DNA of 64,000 nucleotides from Halobacillus sp. Marseille-P3879 (GTDB taxonomy: Bacteria; Bacillota; Bacilli; Bacillales; Halobacillaceae): positions 496,001 through 560,000 of the forward strand of contig NZ_OESS01000002.1 of assembly GCF_900240285.1 (NCBI RefSeq). Direction: 5' to 3'. A program made the translations under genes and the position numbers. The notes beneath the pieces were generated by a model, which was given only the letters and a program-made list of their open reading frames with translations, was not told where the DNA came from and searched no databases. This document shows, one piece after another, positions 1-7,716 of this stretch. Positions within the stretch are counted from its first letter, which is position 1. Every line of letters begins with the position of its first letter.

Positions 1-406
1 ATTTCGCTTTATGGAAGTCCATCTTCTCCCAGAAATCATGAGATCTTACACGTGGGTTTGTCTTAATTGGGAGTTGGTAATTTTTTGCGAAATCAACTAA
101 AGCTTTACCAAATCCCTGACCTCGGTAATCAGGCAAGACTTCAAGCTTCCACAGCTCTAAATAATCCTGTGGAGGTTCAAAATAATGGTCATATTTTTTG
201 GGGACTCGATATAGACTCATCCTTGCAACTAAAGCGTTTCCATAATAGATGCCGAAAAAAGGCGATTCACTGTCATTTTCCACAATATTACTTTGTAAGT
301 CTTCAAACATGGCGAGCTCTTGATGTCCATATTCTTTGAAATGTTTAAATTCCTCTAACGTCTTATAATTAACTAGAAGTGGCTGAACTTTTACTTTCGT
401 CATCAT
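1..406 (-). CDS. ylbP: GNAT-family N-acetyltransferase YlbP (C-terminus cut by window edge)
   Basis: Reading the reverse strand from ATG 406-404 gives 135 residues before the window ends. The protein opens MMTKVKVQPLLVNYKTLEEF and continues with a GNAT acyl-CoA core including LEVLPDYRGQGFGKALVDF, the Q/RxxGxG/A acetyl-CoA pyrophosphate loop. It strongly resembles B. subtilis YlbP, which also lies just before panE. A second ATG follows at once (403-401). The SD AAAGGGG is about 8 bases upstream of the first. The acetyl acceptor is unknown. It is transcribed divergently from panE. Confidence 0.88.
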   Translation of the reverse strand, partial: MMTKVKVQPLLVNYKTLEEFKHFKEYGHQELAMFEDLQSNIVENDSESPFFGIYYGNALVARMSLYRVPKKYDHYFEPPQDYLELWKLEVLPDYRGQGFGKALVDFAKNYQLPIKTNPRVRSHDFWEKMDFHKAK

Positions 407-442
407 CTGTGATTTCCCCTTTCAAACTCTTTCTCTACATTT

Positions 443-470
443 ATTATAATATAAAAATATTCAGAATCAA
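443..470 (-). promoter_or_regulatory. Probable sigma-A promoter of ylbP
   Basis: On the reverse strand TTGATT (470-465) is followed after 16 bases by TATAAT (448-443), about 40 bases upstream of the ylbP start. Match to the sigma-A consensus is good, with a spacer one base short. Confidence 0.55.
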
Positions 471-497
471 ATGAACAAGTAATGTATGAAAATTTGT

Positions 498-526
498 CCC
501 CTTTCAAATCATAAATTTGCTACAAT
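498..526 (+). promoter_or_regulatory. Probable extended -10 promoter of panE
   Basis: TGCTACAAT at 518-526 is an extended -10 element (TGn plus TACAAT) 35 bases upstream of the panE start. No good -35 lies at the expected distance, as is common for extended -10 promoters. Confidence 0.5.
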
Positions 527-561
527 TAGAAAAAGAGTTCGTTAAAGAAAGGGGAAGCAAC

Positions 562-1431
562 ATGAAAATAGGGGTGGTTGGCGGAGGTGCGGTTGGGTTA
601 TTACTATCCTCGTATCTTTCAAAAATTCACGAAGTTTCTCTATTCGTAAGAAGTGAGGAGCAGAAACAGGAGCTGAATACAAGAGGTATAACTTGTGAGG
701 GGCTGCATGGCACGGTAAGGGCGTATACAGATGCAGCTTATTTTAATGATCAGAATTTATTACTAATTACGGTTAAGCAGCACCACCTTCCTGACATTCT
801 CAATAAGCTCCCACCTTCACAGCCTGTTGTGTTTCTTCAAAATGGTATGTCACACCTCTCTTTTATAAAGGAGCTGCCCAATCCATTGCTGGTGGGGGTA
901 GTTGAACACGGTGCAGTCAGGCATTCCGGGGCTGAAGTACAGCATACAGGGAAAGGGATTATATACTTAGCAGATTATCAGAATAGCAACAAAGCTCAAA
1001 TGATAACCCGCTGCCTGTCTCAAGGGCAATTTATTTTTGAGTACAGGAAAGACTATTTGAAGATGATGGCGGAGAAACTTGTCATTAATACCGTCGTAAA
1101 TCCCATTACAGCACTTTTTAATGTAAAGAATAAAGAGATTTTAAGTAATTCTCATCTCAATAATCTGGCGGAAAGGTTATGCTGGGAGGCGTGCAGCACA
1201 CTTCAACTTTCTTTTAATGAACAATGGTCCAGGGTACAAAAAATTGCTGAAACGACTGGGGAAAATCATTCTTCTATGCTGCAGGATATACTAGAGGGGC
1301 GGAGGACTGAAGTAGATGCAATTTGCGGCTATATTGTTAACCGTTCCCGCAAGGAGGCCTGCTATCATTCTTTTGTACTGAATGCCATTCATGCGTTAGA
1401 GTTAAAAAATCAAAAAGGAGAAGCCACATGA
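562..1431 (+). CDS. panE: 2-dehydropantoate 2-reductase (ketopantoate reductase)
   Basis: NADPH-dependent reduction of ketopantoate to pantoate in the pantothenate/coenzyme A pathway, cytosolic. The 289-residue protein begins with a Rossmann dinucleotide loop (GVVGGGAVG). The helical half carries the family Lys-Asn-Asn pattern EKLVINTVVNPITAL, with Lys as general acid, and a conserved Glu region (EGRRTEVDAICGY). The frame is open further upstream (517), but ATG 562 is preceded by AAAGGGG and places the nucleotide-binding loop at the N-terminus as in homologues. It overlaps the next gene by 4 bases. B. subtilis has the equivalent gene (ylbQ/panE) at the same locus. coaBC of the same pathway lies at 48 kb. 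Confidence 0.93.
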   Translation: MKIGVVGGGAVGLLLSSYLSKIHEVSLFVRSEEQKQELNTRGITCEGLHGTVRAYTDAAYFNDQNLLLITVKQHHLPDILNKLPPSQPVVFLQNGMSHLSFIKELPNPLLVGVVEHGAVRHSGAEVQHTGKGIIYLADYQNSNKAQMITRCLSQGQFIFEYRKDYLKMMAEKLVINTVVNPITALFNVKNKEILSNSHLNNLAERLCWEACSTLQLSFNEQWSRVQKIAETTGENHSSMLQDILEGRRTEVDAICGYIVNRSRKEACYHSFVLNAIHALELKNQKGEAT

Positions 1432-1808
1432 GTAATGTAATTATATATTTTCTTGCGTTTATTATAACTGCTCCGTTACTCATTTTATTTATTCTGTATT
1501 TCTTTACAAGAAAATTGTACAGAAATAAAAGAAGGGCTGTTCATCTAACAGCTCAATTGATGGTTCCAGTATTAGTAGCTTCTGTGTATGTTCTGTTCGT
1601 CGTATTATTTGGCAATGGATATCTTCCATGGATTATCGTATTTTTACTGACCCTGTTAAGTTTAGCTGTGATCGTTCAATATAAGATCTCAGAAGAAATC
1701 CAATTTATTAAAGTTTTTAAGGGTTTCTTAAGGTTAACATTTTTGTTATTTATGTTTGTGTATTTCGGGCTGACTGCTTATGGGATAGTAGCTCGGGTGC
1801 TCCTTTAA
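1428..1808 (+). CDS. DUF3397-type small membrane protein
   Basis: A 126-residue protein with four hydrophobic segments (about residues 3-25, 45-63, 66-84 and 100-122) separated by short basic loops. It starts at ATG 1428 in an ATGA overlap with the panE stop, so the two are translationally coupled. Proteins of this size and shape (DUF3397) occur between panE and bshC in many Bacillaceae. No function is established and no catalytic motif is visible. Confidence 0.8.
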   Translation: MSNVIIYFLAFIITAPLLILFILYFFTRKLYRNKRRAVHLTAQLMVPVLVASVYVLFVVLFGNGYLPWIIVFLLTLLSLAVIVQYKISEEIQFIKVFKGFLRLTFLLFMFVYFGLTAYGIVARVLL

Positions 1809-1896
1809 TAAACAGATTAGATGAACTTCATATAATATTTCTGTACAATACATATTGGTACATAACAACCTCTGAAACAGAAGGAGAAGTTCATAA

Positions 1897-3522
1897 ATGC
1901 GTATAGAACCAATAAGCTTAGCGGACAAAAATCCACTTATTGCCGACTACAAAAACCACTTCACTAAAATTCAGGATAAATTTCAATATGATCTTAACGA
2001 TAACACTATATGGAAGAAGCGCTTAAAATACCTTGAGTCTCAATCTTTTAACAGAGAGAAACTGGCAGAAGAACTGACAGTTATGAACGATAGGTATAAT
2101 GCTTCTGAAGAAGTATTTGTTAATATTAACAAATTAAAAGACGAGCGGACTTCTGTTATTGTAGGAGGTCAGCAAGCCGGGCTGTTAACCGGACCTCTCT
2201 ATACTGTGCACAAAATAATTTCTATAATTCAGCTTGCGCGGCAAACGGAACAACAGACAGGCCGTCCTGTTGTTCCTGTTTTCTGGATTGCCGGAGAGGA
2301 TCATGATTTTGCTGAGATAAACCATATCTACATGAAGAAGAATGGACGAATGGAAAAGGTTCAGGCGGCTGCTAATGGATATAATAAATCTTCTGTTACA
2401 GATCTGCCCTTTAATCAACAGGAAATTCATGACTGGCTTGAGTCGATCTTATCCGATCAAAATGAAACGGAATACAGCGTAGATATTGTTCATCGGCTTA
2501 AGCAGATAATTAATACTTCTTCAAGTTACACGGATTTCTTTGCGAAACTGGTCCATCAGTTGTTTCCGTCTGAAGGACTTATATTATTAGATGCCCACGA
2601 TCCGCAAATTCGCAAACTGGAGTCTTCCTACTTTGTAGATATGATTAAAAACAACAATCAAATAGCTGAAGGTGTTTATTCAAGTGAACAAAAAAGCAAA
2701 CAACAAGGCTACCCTGTTTCTTTAGATAACGATATTGATGATGCCCACTTGTTTTACCACCATAAAGGTGAGCGTGTTTTATTAGTCAGAGATACGAGTG
2801 GGAGATTTACCGGCAAAAATGGAGAAGTGACGTTTACACAGGAACAACTCCTTGCTACTGCAGAAAACCGCCCTTGGCTGTTAAGTAACAATGTTGTCAC
2901 ACGGCCTTTAATGCAGGAATGTCTGCTGCCTGTACTTGCTTTTGTCGGCGGTCCGGGAGAAATCAGCTACTGGTCTGCGTTAAAACCTGGATTTGATGCC
3001 TTAGATTTAGAGATGCCTCCTGTATTTCAGCGGCTTTCCTTTACTTTGCTTGATCGTAAGTCAGACCAATGGCTTAAGAGGATGCAAATTGATGAACAAG
3101 AAGTGATAGAACAGGGAGTTGGTGCGAGAAAACTTTCTTGGCTGGCAGCTACTGGAAGCCCGCCGGTAGGGGAGCTTGTAGAAGAAGTAAAGAAAGAGAT
3201 GGAAGTCATTCACCGGCCACTAAGAGAGAAAGCGTCTCAGTTAAGTCCAGACCTGTCTGCTCTGGCCGAGAAGAACTGGGACTATATTAAGCAGTCTGTT
3301 GATTTTCTGGAGAAAAGAATGAATCAAAGTATACAGGGTCAATACCGAAAGCAGATTGATACTTTTGATGAATTGAATTTACTTTTACATCCATTCGGAG
3401 GTTTTCAGGAACGAGTGTGGAGTATAATCCCATGGATTAATACTTATGGTATGACGGTATTTGAGCGTCTTAATTCACATCATCTCGCTTTGGACGAAAG
3501 TCACTATGTAGTTAAGATATAA
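1897..3522 (+). CDS. bshC: Putative cysteine ligase BshC of bacillithiol synthesis
   Basis: BshC is thought to add cysteine to glucosaminyl-malate, the last step of bacillithiol synthesis. At 541 residues it has the family's usual length. It shows conserved BshC stretches such as VGGQQAGLLTGPLYTVHKI, VFWIAGEDHDFAEINH, a nucleotide-binding-like core, and LAFVGGPGEISYW, followed by a C-terminal coiled region. The SD AGAAGGAG lies just before ATG 1897. The position between panE/DUF3397 and mraZ is the same as in B. subtilis. A 9-bp inverted repeat embraces the leader and SD region (see findings). Confidence 0.93.
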   Translation: MRIEPISLADKNPLIADYKNHFTKIQDKFQYDLNDNTIWKKRLKYLESQSFNREKLAEELTVMNDRYNASEEVFVNINKLKDERTSVIVGGQQAGLLTGPLYTVHKIISIIQLARQTEQQTGRPVVPVFWIAGEDHDFAEINHIYMKKNGRMEKVQAAANGYNKSSVTDLPFNQQEIHDWLESILSDQNETEYSVDIVHRLKQIINTSSSYTDFFAKLVHQLFPSEGLILLDAHDPQIRKLESSYFVDMIKNNNQIAEGVYSSEQKSKQQGYPVSLDNDIDDAHLFYHHKGERVLLVRDTSGRFTGKNGEVTFTQEQLLATAENRPWLLSNNVVTRPLMQECLLPVLAFVGGPGEISYWSALKPGFDALDLEMPPVFQRLSFTLLDRKSDQWLKRMQIDEQEVIEQGVGARKLSWLAATGSPPVGELVEEVKKEMEVIHRPLREKASQLSPDLSALAEKNWDYIKQSVDFLEKRMNQSIQGQYRKQIDTFDELNLLLHPFGGFQERVWSIIPWINTYGMTVFERLNSHHLALDESHYVVKI

Positions 3523-3571
3523 CTTCATCCCCCACCATTCCCCACTATAAAAAATAAATAATTAAACTAAG

Positions 3572-3608
3572 AAATTCCTGCAATCAACGGCAGGAATTTT
3601 TTTATTTT
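3572..3608 (+). terminator. Rho-independent terminator after bshC
   Basis: A 10-bp stem (AAATTCCTGC with GCAGGAATTT) and 8-base loop followed by a run of T. It separates bshC from the dcw cluster. Confidence 0.88.
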
Positions 3609-3629
3609 CACCGAATATTTAATTATGAG

Positions 3630-3654
3630 TGGTGAAAAGTGGAGCGATGTGGTA
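3630..3654 (+). promoter_or_regulatory. Probable MraZ operator: three TGG repeats at 10-bp spacing
   Basis: TGGTG (3630), TGGAG (3640) and TGGTA (3650) occur exactly one helical turn apart, 30-54 bases upstream of the mraZ start; a further TGGGG is at 3671. E. coli MraZ binds TGGGN repeats separated by five bases in front of its own gene (known for that family). The assignment here is by spacing and motif only. Confidence 0.65.
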
Positions 3655-3683
3655 GGCTGAAAATAGAAAGTGGGGTAAACTCT

Positions 3684-4115
3684 ATGTTCATGGGCGAATT
3701 TCAGCACAACATCGATACGAAGGGACGCATCATTGTCCCCTCAAAGTTCCGTGATGAGCTCCAGGAAGGGTTTGTCCTCACCAGAGGTTTAGATCAATGT
3801 TTATTCGCCTACCCTATGGATGAATGGAAGCTGTTAGAAGAGAAATTAAAGAAGCTTCCATTAACTAAAAAAGATGCTCGTGCATTTACACGCTTCTTCT
3901 TTTCAGGAGCTGTTGAATGTGAAGTAGATAAACAAGGAAGAGTCAATATTCCGCCACCATTAAGAAATCATGCCAAACTAGACAAAGAATGCGTAGTTAT
4001 TGGTGTTTCTAATCGTATTGAATTTTGGAGCAAGGACATTTGGGAGGATTATTTTGAAGAGTCGGAAGAATCCTTTTCTGAAATAGCGGAAAATATGTTG
4101 GATTTTGATATTTGA
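3684..4115 (+). CDS. mraZ: Transcriptional regulator MraZ
   Basis: First gene of the dcw cluster: a 143-residue DNA-binding protein with two tandem SpoVT/AbrB-like halves, each with the family DxK/QGR signature ([13 protein letters not shown] near the N-terminus and [13 protein letters not shown] in the second half). Family members form rings and repress their own operon. The frame extends upstream to 3639, but homologues start MFMGE. ATG 3684 has an upstream GGGGT SD, and a longer protein would read through the operator repeats. Confidence 0.95.
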   Translation: MFMGEFQHNIDTKGRIIVPSKFRDELQEGFVLTRGLDQCLFAYPMDEWKLLEEKLKKLPLTKKDARAFTRFFFSGAVECEVDKQGRVNIPPPLRNHAKLDKECVVIGVSNRIEFWSKDIWEDYFEESEESFSEIAENMLDFDI

Positions 4116-4136
4116 TGAAATGAAACGAGTGAGTAC

Positions 4137-5114
4137 ATGTTTGAACATTACAGTGTTTTAAAATCAGAAACGATTAAACAGATGAATATACAACCAGACG
4201 GGGTGTATGTTGATTGTACGTTAGGCGGTGGAGGACACTCCGAAGAAATTGCTTCAAGGTTGGACAGCGGCCGGTTAATTGCATTTGATCAAGATATAAA
4301 TGCGTTAAATGCTGCTCGTGAACGGTTGAAAATTTACAATGATAAAATCATCTATGTTCACGCAAATTTCAGACAGCTGGAGGAGAAGCTATCCGAGCTA
4401 AATGTTAAGCGTGTCGATGGGATATTATACGACTTAGGTGTTTCAAGCCCTCAGCTGGATGTTGCCGAGAGGGGTTTTAGTTACCATAATGATGCTCCCC
4501 TTGATATGAGAATGAATCAATCAAGTGAAGTTTCTGCCTGGAATGTTGTGAACGAATGGTCGTATGAGGAGATAGTTCGAATTTTCTTCAAATATGGAGA
4601 AGAGAAGTTTTCTAAACAGATTGCCCGTAAGATCGAAGCTGCAAGAAAAGAAGCTTCGATCGACACCACTGATCAACTAGTAGAACTCATAAAAGAAGGA
4701 ATTCCAGCGCCTGCCAGGCGAAAAGGGGGTCATCCGGCAAAGCGTATTTTCCAAGCTATTCGAATTGCTGTTAATGATGAACTTGGCGCGTTTTGGGATA
4801 CACTGCATCAGGCTGCTAAAGTAGTATCTGTTAATGGCAGAATTGCTGTCATAACCTTTCATTCACTTGAAGACAGACTTTGTAAACAAGCATTCAAAAA
4901 GTGGAGTACAAACCCTCCACTTCCAAAGAACATTCCCATGATCCCAGAAGACAAACAGCCTCCGTTTAAATTAACAACACGCAAGCCAATTGTGGCAGAA
5001 GATGATGAATTAGAAGATAATCGCAGGTCGAGGTCTGCAAAGCTAAGAGTCGTGGAAAAAATAAAACCTTGGTCAGACTCATTTATATTTGAAGAAGGGT
5101 GGAAGCAAACATGA
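4137..5114 (+). CDS. rsmH: 16S rRNA (cytosine-1402 N4) methyltransferase RsmH
   Basis: SAM-dependent N4 methylation of C1402 in the ribosomal P site. The 325-residue protein has the SAM-binding loop [14 protein letters not shown] near the N-terminus, [10 protein letters not shown], the [19 protein letters not shown] stretch of the family, and ITFHSLEDR, characteristic of MraW/RsmH. It lies 21 bases after mraZ and overlaps ftsL by four bases (ATGA), the standard dcw order. Confidence 0.96.
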   Translation: MFEHYSVLKSETIKQMNIQPDGVYVDCTLGGGGHSEEIASRLDSGRLIAFDQDINALNAARERLKIYNDKIIYVHANFRQLEEKLSELNVKRVDGILYDLGVSSPQLDVAERGFSYHNDAPLDMRMNQSSEVSAWNVVNEWSYEEIVRIFFKYGEEKFSKQIARKIEAARKEASIDTTDQLVELIKEGIPAPARRKGGHPAKRIFQAIRIAVNDELGAFWDTLHQAAKVVSVNGRIAVITFHSLEDRLCKQAFKKWSTNPPLPKNIPMIPEDKQPPFKLTTRKPIVAEDDELEDNRRSRSAKLRVVEKIKPWSDSFIFEEGWKQT

Positions 5115-5479
5115 GTATGGAAAGAGCGAGAAAGCTTCAACAGCCGGTAGAAAGACAACAGGAACAAAAACAAATAAAAGTTAAAGTTCAGAAAAAACAA
5201 TGGATTAGTACAGGCGAGAAAGTTTTATACTCATTGGCCACAGGACTGGTAGTTATTGCTTCAGTTTTTATGGTGCAATTCACCTCCACAACTGATACAC
5301 TAAACCGTGACATTCAAAATATGGAGCAGGAAATTGCTCAGCAGAAATCTGATAATGACAGTTTAGCTTATAAAGCCAAAGAGTTGAGCAACCCTGACCG
5401 CATCCTGGAGATTGCGAAAGAGAATGGTTTAGAATTGCAAAACGCAGAAGTTAAACAAGCAGGTGTCGTCGGAAATTAA
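5111..5479 (+). CDS. ftsL: Cell division protein FtsL
   Basis: A small bitopic division protein of 122 residues: a basic cytoplasmic N-terminus, one membrane segment ([20 protein letters not shown], about residues 38-58), then an external leucine-zipper-like coiled coil ([20 protein letters not shown] and onward). FtsL bridges FtsB/DivIC and DivIB in the divisome. GTG 5099 is in frame upstream, but ATG 5111 is 8 bases after the SD GAAGGGTGG and makes an ATGA overlap with rsmH. It precedes pbpB by 21 bases. Confidence 0.92.
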   Translation: MSMERARKLQQPVERQQEQKQIKVKVQKKQWISTGEKVLYSLATGLVVIASVFMVQFTSTTDTLNRDIQNMEQEIAQQKSDNDSLAYKAKELSNPDRILEIAKENGLELQNAEVKQAGVVGN

Positions 5480-5500
5480 TAGAAACTAGGTGAACTCTTT

Positions 5501-7633
5501 ATGAAAAGCTCAAATACCCATAAAGGCGCCGCGATTTTGATATTAATCTTCTCCGCTATTTTCTTGATTATTACGGGGCGATTTTTATACATTCAATCCA
5601 CCGCAGAAATTGAAGGCGTAAATTTAAATGAATGGGCAGAGAAAGCCCGTACAAGTTCGTACTCTCTCGATGCCGATAGAGGCAATATTTACGATAAAAA
5701 TGGTATGCTGCTAGCTTACGACCGCCCTACATATAAATTATATGCGGTGGTCGATCCTGAATATTCCAGATCAGAAGAGGAGCCAGAACATGTGACGAAC
5801 CCGGAAGAAACGGCGTCTGTGTTGGCTCCTTTGTTGAATATGGAAGAAAGTGAGATAGAAGAAAGAATCACTGAGGCCCAGGAAGATGGCCGGTTTCAGG
5901 TTGAATTCGGCAGCAAGGGACGTAGTTTATCTCAAGATCAAAAAGAAGAAATTGAAGATCAGGAGCTAAGTGGAATTAATTTTGAAGAAGAGTCTAAAAG
6001 GTACTATCCTAATGGAACGTTTGCTTCCCATATCATTGGTTTTGCTCGTACGGAAGAAGGGCATCTTACCGGCGTAACTGGTGTAGAAAAACAGATGGAG
6101 GAACATTTGCGGGAAGAAAAAGGCGAAATTTCTTATGAACGGGACAAGTACGGTTCGAAACTTCTTAATCCGAATGAAGTGCTTCAGGAACCAGAGGATG
6201 GTCACGATGTTCATCTTTCCATTGATCAGAAGATCCAAACCTTCTTAGAAGATGCAATGGCCACGGTAGATGAACAATATGAACCAGAAAAAATAATGGC
6301 TGCCGTAATGAATCCGAAAACAGGTGAGGTGGTTGCATTAGGTAACCGTCCAAGTTATAACCCGAATGATTTAGGAGAAGTGGACAACTGGTATAACGAT
6401 ATTATTGCAGATTCTTTTGAACCGGGTTCCACTATGAAGATGTTTACGTGGGCTTCCGCAATTGAAGAAGGAGTGTATAACGGAGAAGATACCTTTAAGT
6501 CAGGATCATACGAAGTTTCCGGGAGTACGATCCGGGACCACAACCGTGAAGGCTGGGGTGAAATAACTTACGATGAAGGGTTTGAACGGTCGTCCAATGT
6601 TGCTGCTGCAAAGCTGGGTTACGATTTATTAGGACCAGAAAAATACAGGGATTATTTATCTGCGTTTCACCTTGATGAAAAGTCAGGAATTGATTTACCG
6701 AATGAAGGTGAAGGAAGAGTGTTGTACGATTATCCAATTGAACAGGTTACAACATCTTTTGGACAAGGAACGACTACTACACCCCTGCAGTTAATGACAG
6801 CTGCCACAGCTATTGCGAACGATGGAAAAATGATGCGGCCATACACACTTTCTAAGGTCACATCCAGTGAAAACGGTGAAATAATTAGTGAGAAAGAACC
6901 TGAAGTTATTGATAAGCCGATCTCTGCGGATACAGCCAGTCAAATGAGAGATTTACTTGGCCGTGTCGTTTCAGGAGAAAACGGTACTGGATCTCAGTTT
7001 GAATTAAATGATTTTTCCTTAGGTGGAAAGACGGGGACAGCCCAGATTCCTAAAGAAGGTGGAGGTTATTTAACGGGGAAAGATAACCATATCTTTTCTT
7101 TTCTAGGGATGGCACCTGTAGAAGACCCTGAGCTTTTAATGTATGTTGCAGTTAAACAACCGGATTTGGACGCAACTGAAACGGGCTCCGAGCCTGTTTC
7201 ATACATTCTTAAATCTGTAATGGAGAACAGTCTCCATTACCTGGATATTAACCCTGATCAGAACAATGACCATAAAGTAGAAGAAAAAGAAATAAAAGAT
7301 TACGCTGGGAAGGATGTTAATAAGACAGAAGATGAATTGAAAAAGAATTTTAATGAAGTTACAGTCGTCGGTGATGGAAACAAGGTTAAAGCTACATTAC
7401 CCGAGTCTGGGACGACTATGTTAAGTGATCAGCGTGTCATCGTCATAACAGATGAGCCTGAAATGCCTGATATTACAGGGTGGTCGTTAAGAGACGTACA
7501 AAGACTGGCTGAGCACTTTGATCTACAGGTAGAGTCTATGGGTGATGGTTACGTTGACAAGCAAAGTATAAAAGAAGGTTCTCAAATAAAAGAAGAAGGT
7601 TACCTGGTGGTAGAGCTCTCTACCCCAGAGTAA
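5501..7633 (+). CDS. pbpB: Penicillin-binding protein 2B (class B transpeptidase, septal)
   Basis: Monofunctional DD-transpeptidase of the division machinery, 710 residues. N-terminal membrane anchor (about residues 11-28), dimerisation domain, then a transpeptidase domain with the three active-site motifs S310-T-M-K, S364-S-N and K510-T-G. Two C-terminal PASTA domains follow (about 575-640 and 645-710). Being directly after ftsL and before spoVD matches pbpB of B. subtilis (716 residues). The SD AGGTGA precedes ATG 5501. Confidence 0.95.
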   Translation: MKSSNTHKGAAILILIFSAIFLIITGRFLYIQSTAEIEGVNLNEWAEKARTSSYSLDADRGNIYDKNGMLLAYDRPTYKLYAVVDPEYSRSEEEPEHVTNPEETASVLAPLLNMEESEIEERITEAQEDGRFQVEFGSKGRSLSQDQKEEIEDQELSGINFEEESKRYYPNGTFASHIIGFARTEEGHLTGVTGVEKQMEEHLREEKGEISYERDKYGSKLLNPNEVLQEPEDGHDVHLSIDQKIQTFLEDAMATVDEQYEPEKIMAAVMNPKTGEVVALGNRPSYNPNDLGEVDNWYNDIIADSFEPGSTMKMFTWASAIEEGVYNGEDTFKSGSYEVSGSTIRDHNREGWGEITYDEGFERSSNVAAAKLGYDLLGPEKYRDYLSAFHLDEKSGIDLPNEGEGRVLYDYPIEQVTTSFGQGTTTTPLQLMTAATAIANDGKMMRPYTLSKVTSSENGEIISEKEPEVIDKPISADTASQMRDLLGRVVSGENGTGSQFELNDFSLGGKTGTAQIPKEGGGYLTGKDNHIFSFLGMAPVEDPELLMYVAVKQPDLDATETGSEPVSYILKSVMENSLHYLDINPDQNNDHKVEEKEIKDYAGKDVNKTEDELKKNFNEVTVVGDGNKVKATLPESGTTMLSDQRVIVITDEPEMPDITGWSLRDVQRLAEHFDLQVESMGDGYVDKQSIKEGSQIKEEGYLVVELSTPE

Positions 7634-7648
7634 CAGCTTAAGACAGTG

Positions 7649-7676
7649 TTCTATTCGTTTTCAGATTGCATATAGT
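7649..7676 (+). promoter_or_regulatory. Candidate sigma-E promoter of spoVD
   Basis: TTCTATT (7649-7655) and CATATAGT (7669-7676) lie 13 bases apart, about 40 bases upstream of the spoVD start. They match the mother-cell sigma-E pattern (KMATATT / CATACAnT) at 5 of 7 and most -10 positions. B. subtilis spoVD is sigma-E controlled; this site is inferred. Confidence 0.4.
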
Positions 7677-7716
7677 GATACAAGCCTACTCTATTGATTT
7701 TAAAGGAGTCATGGAT

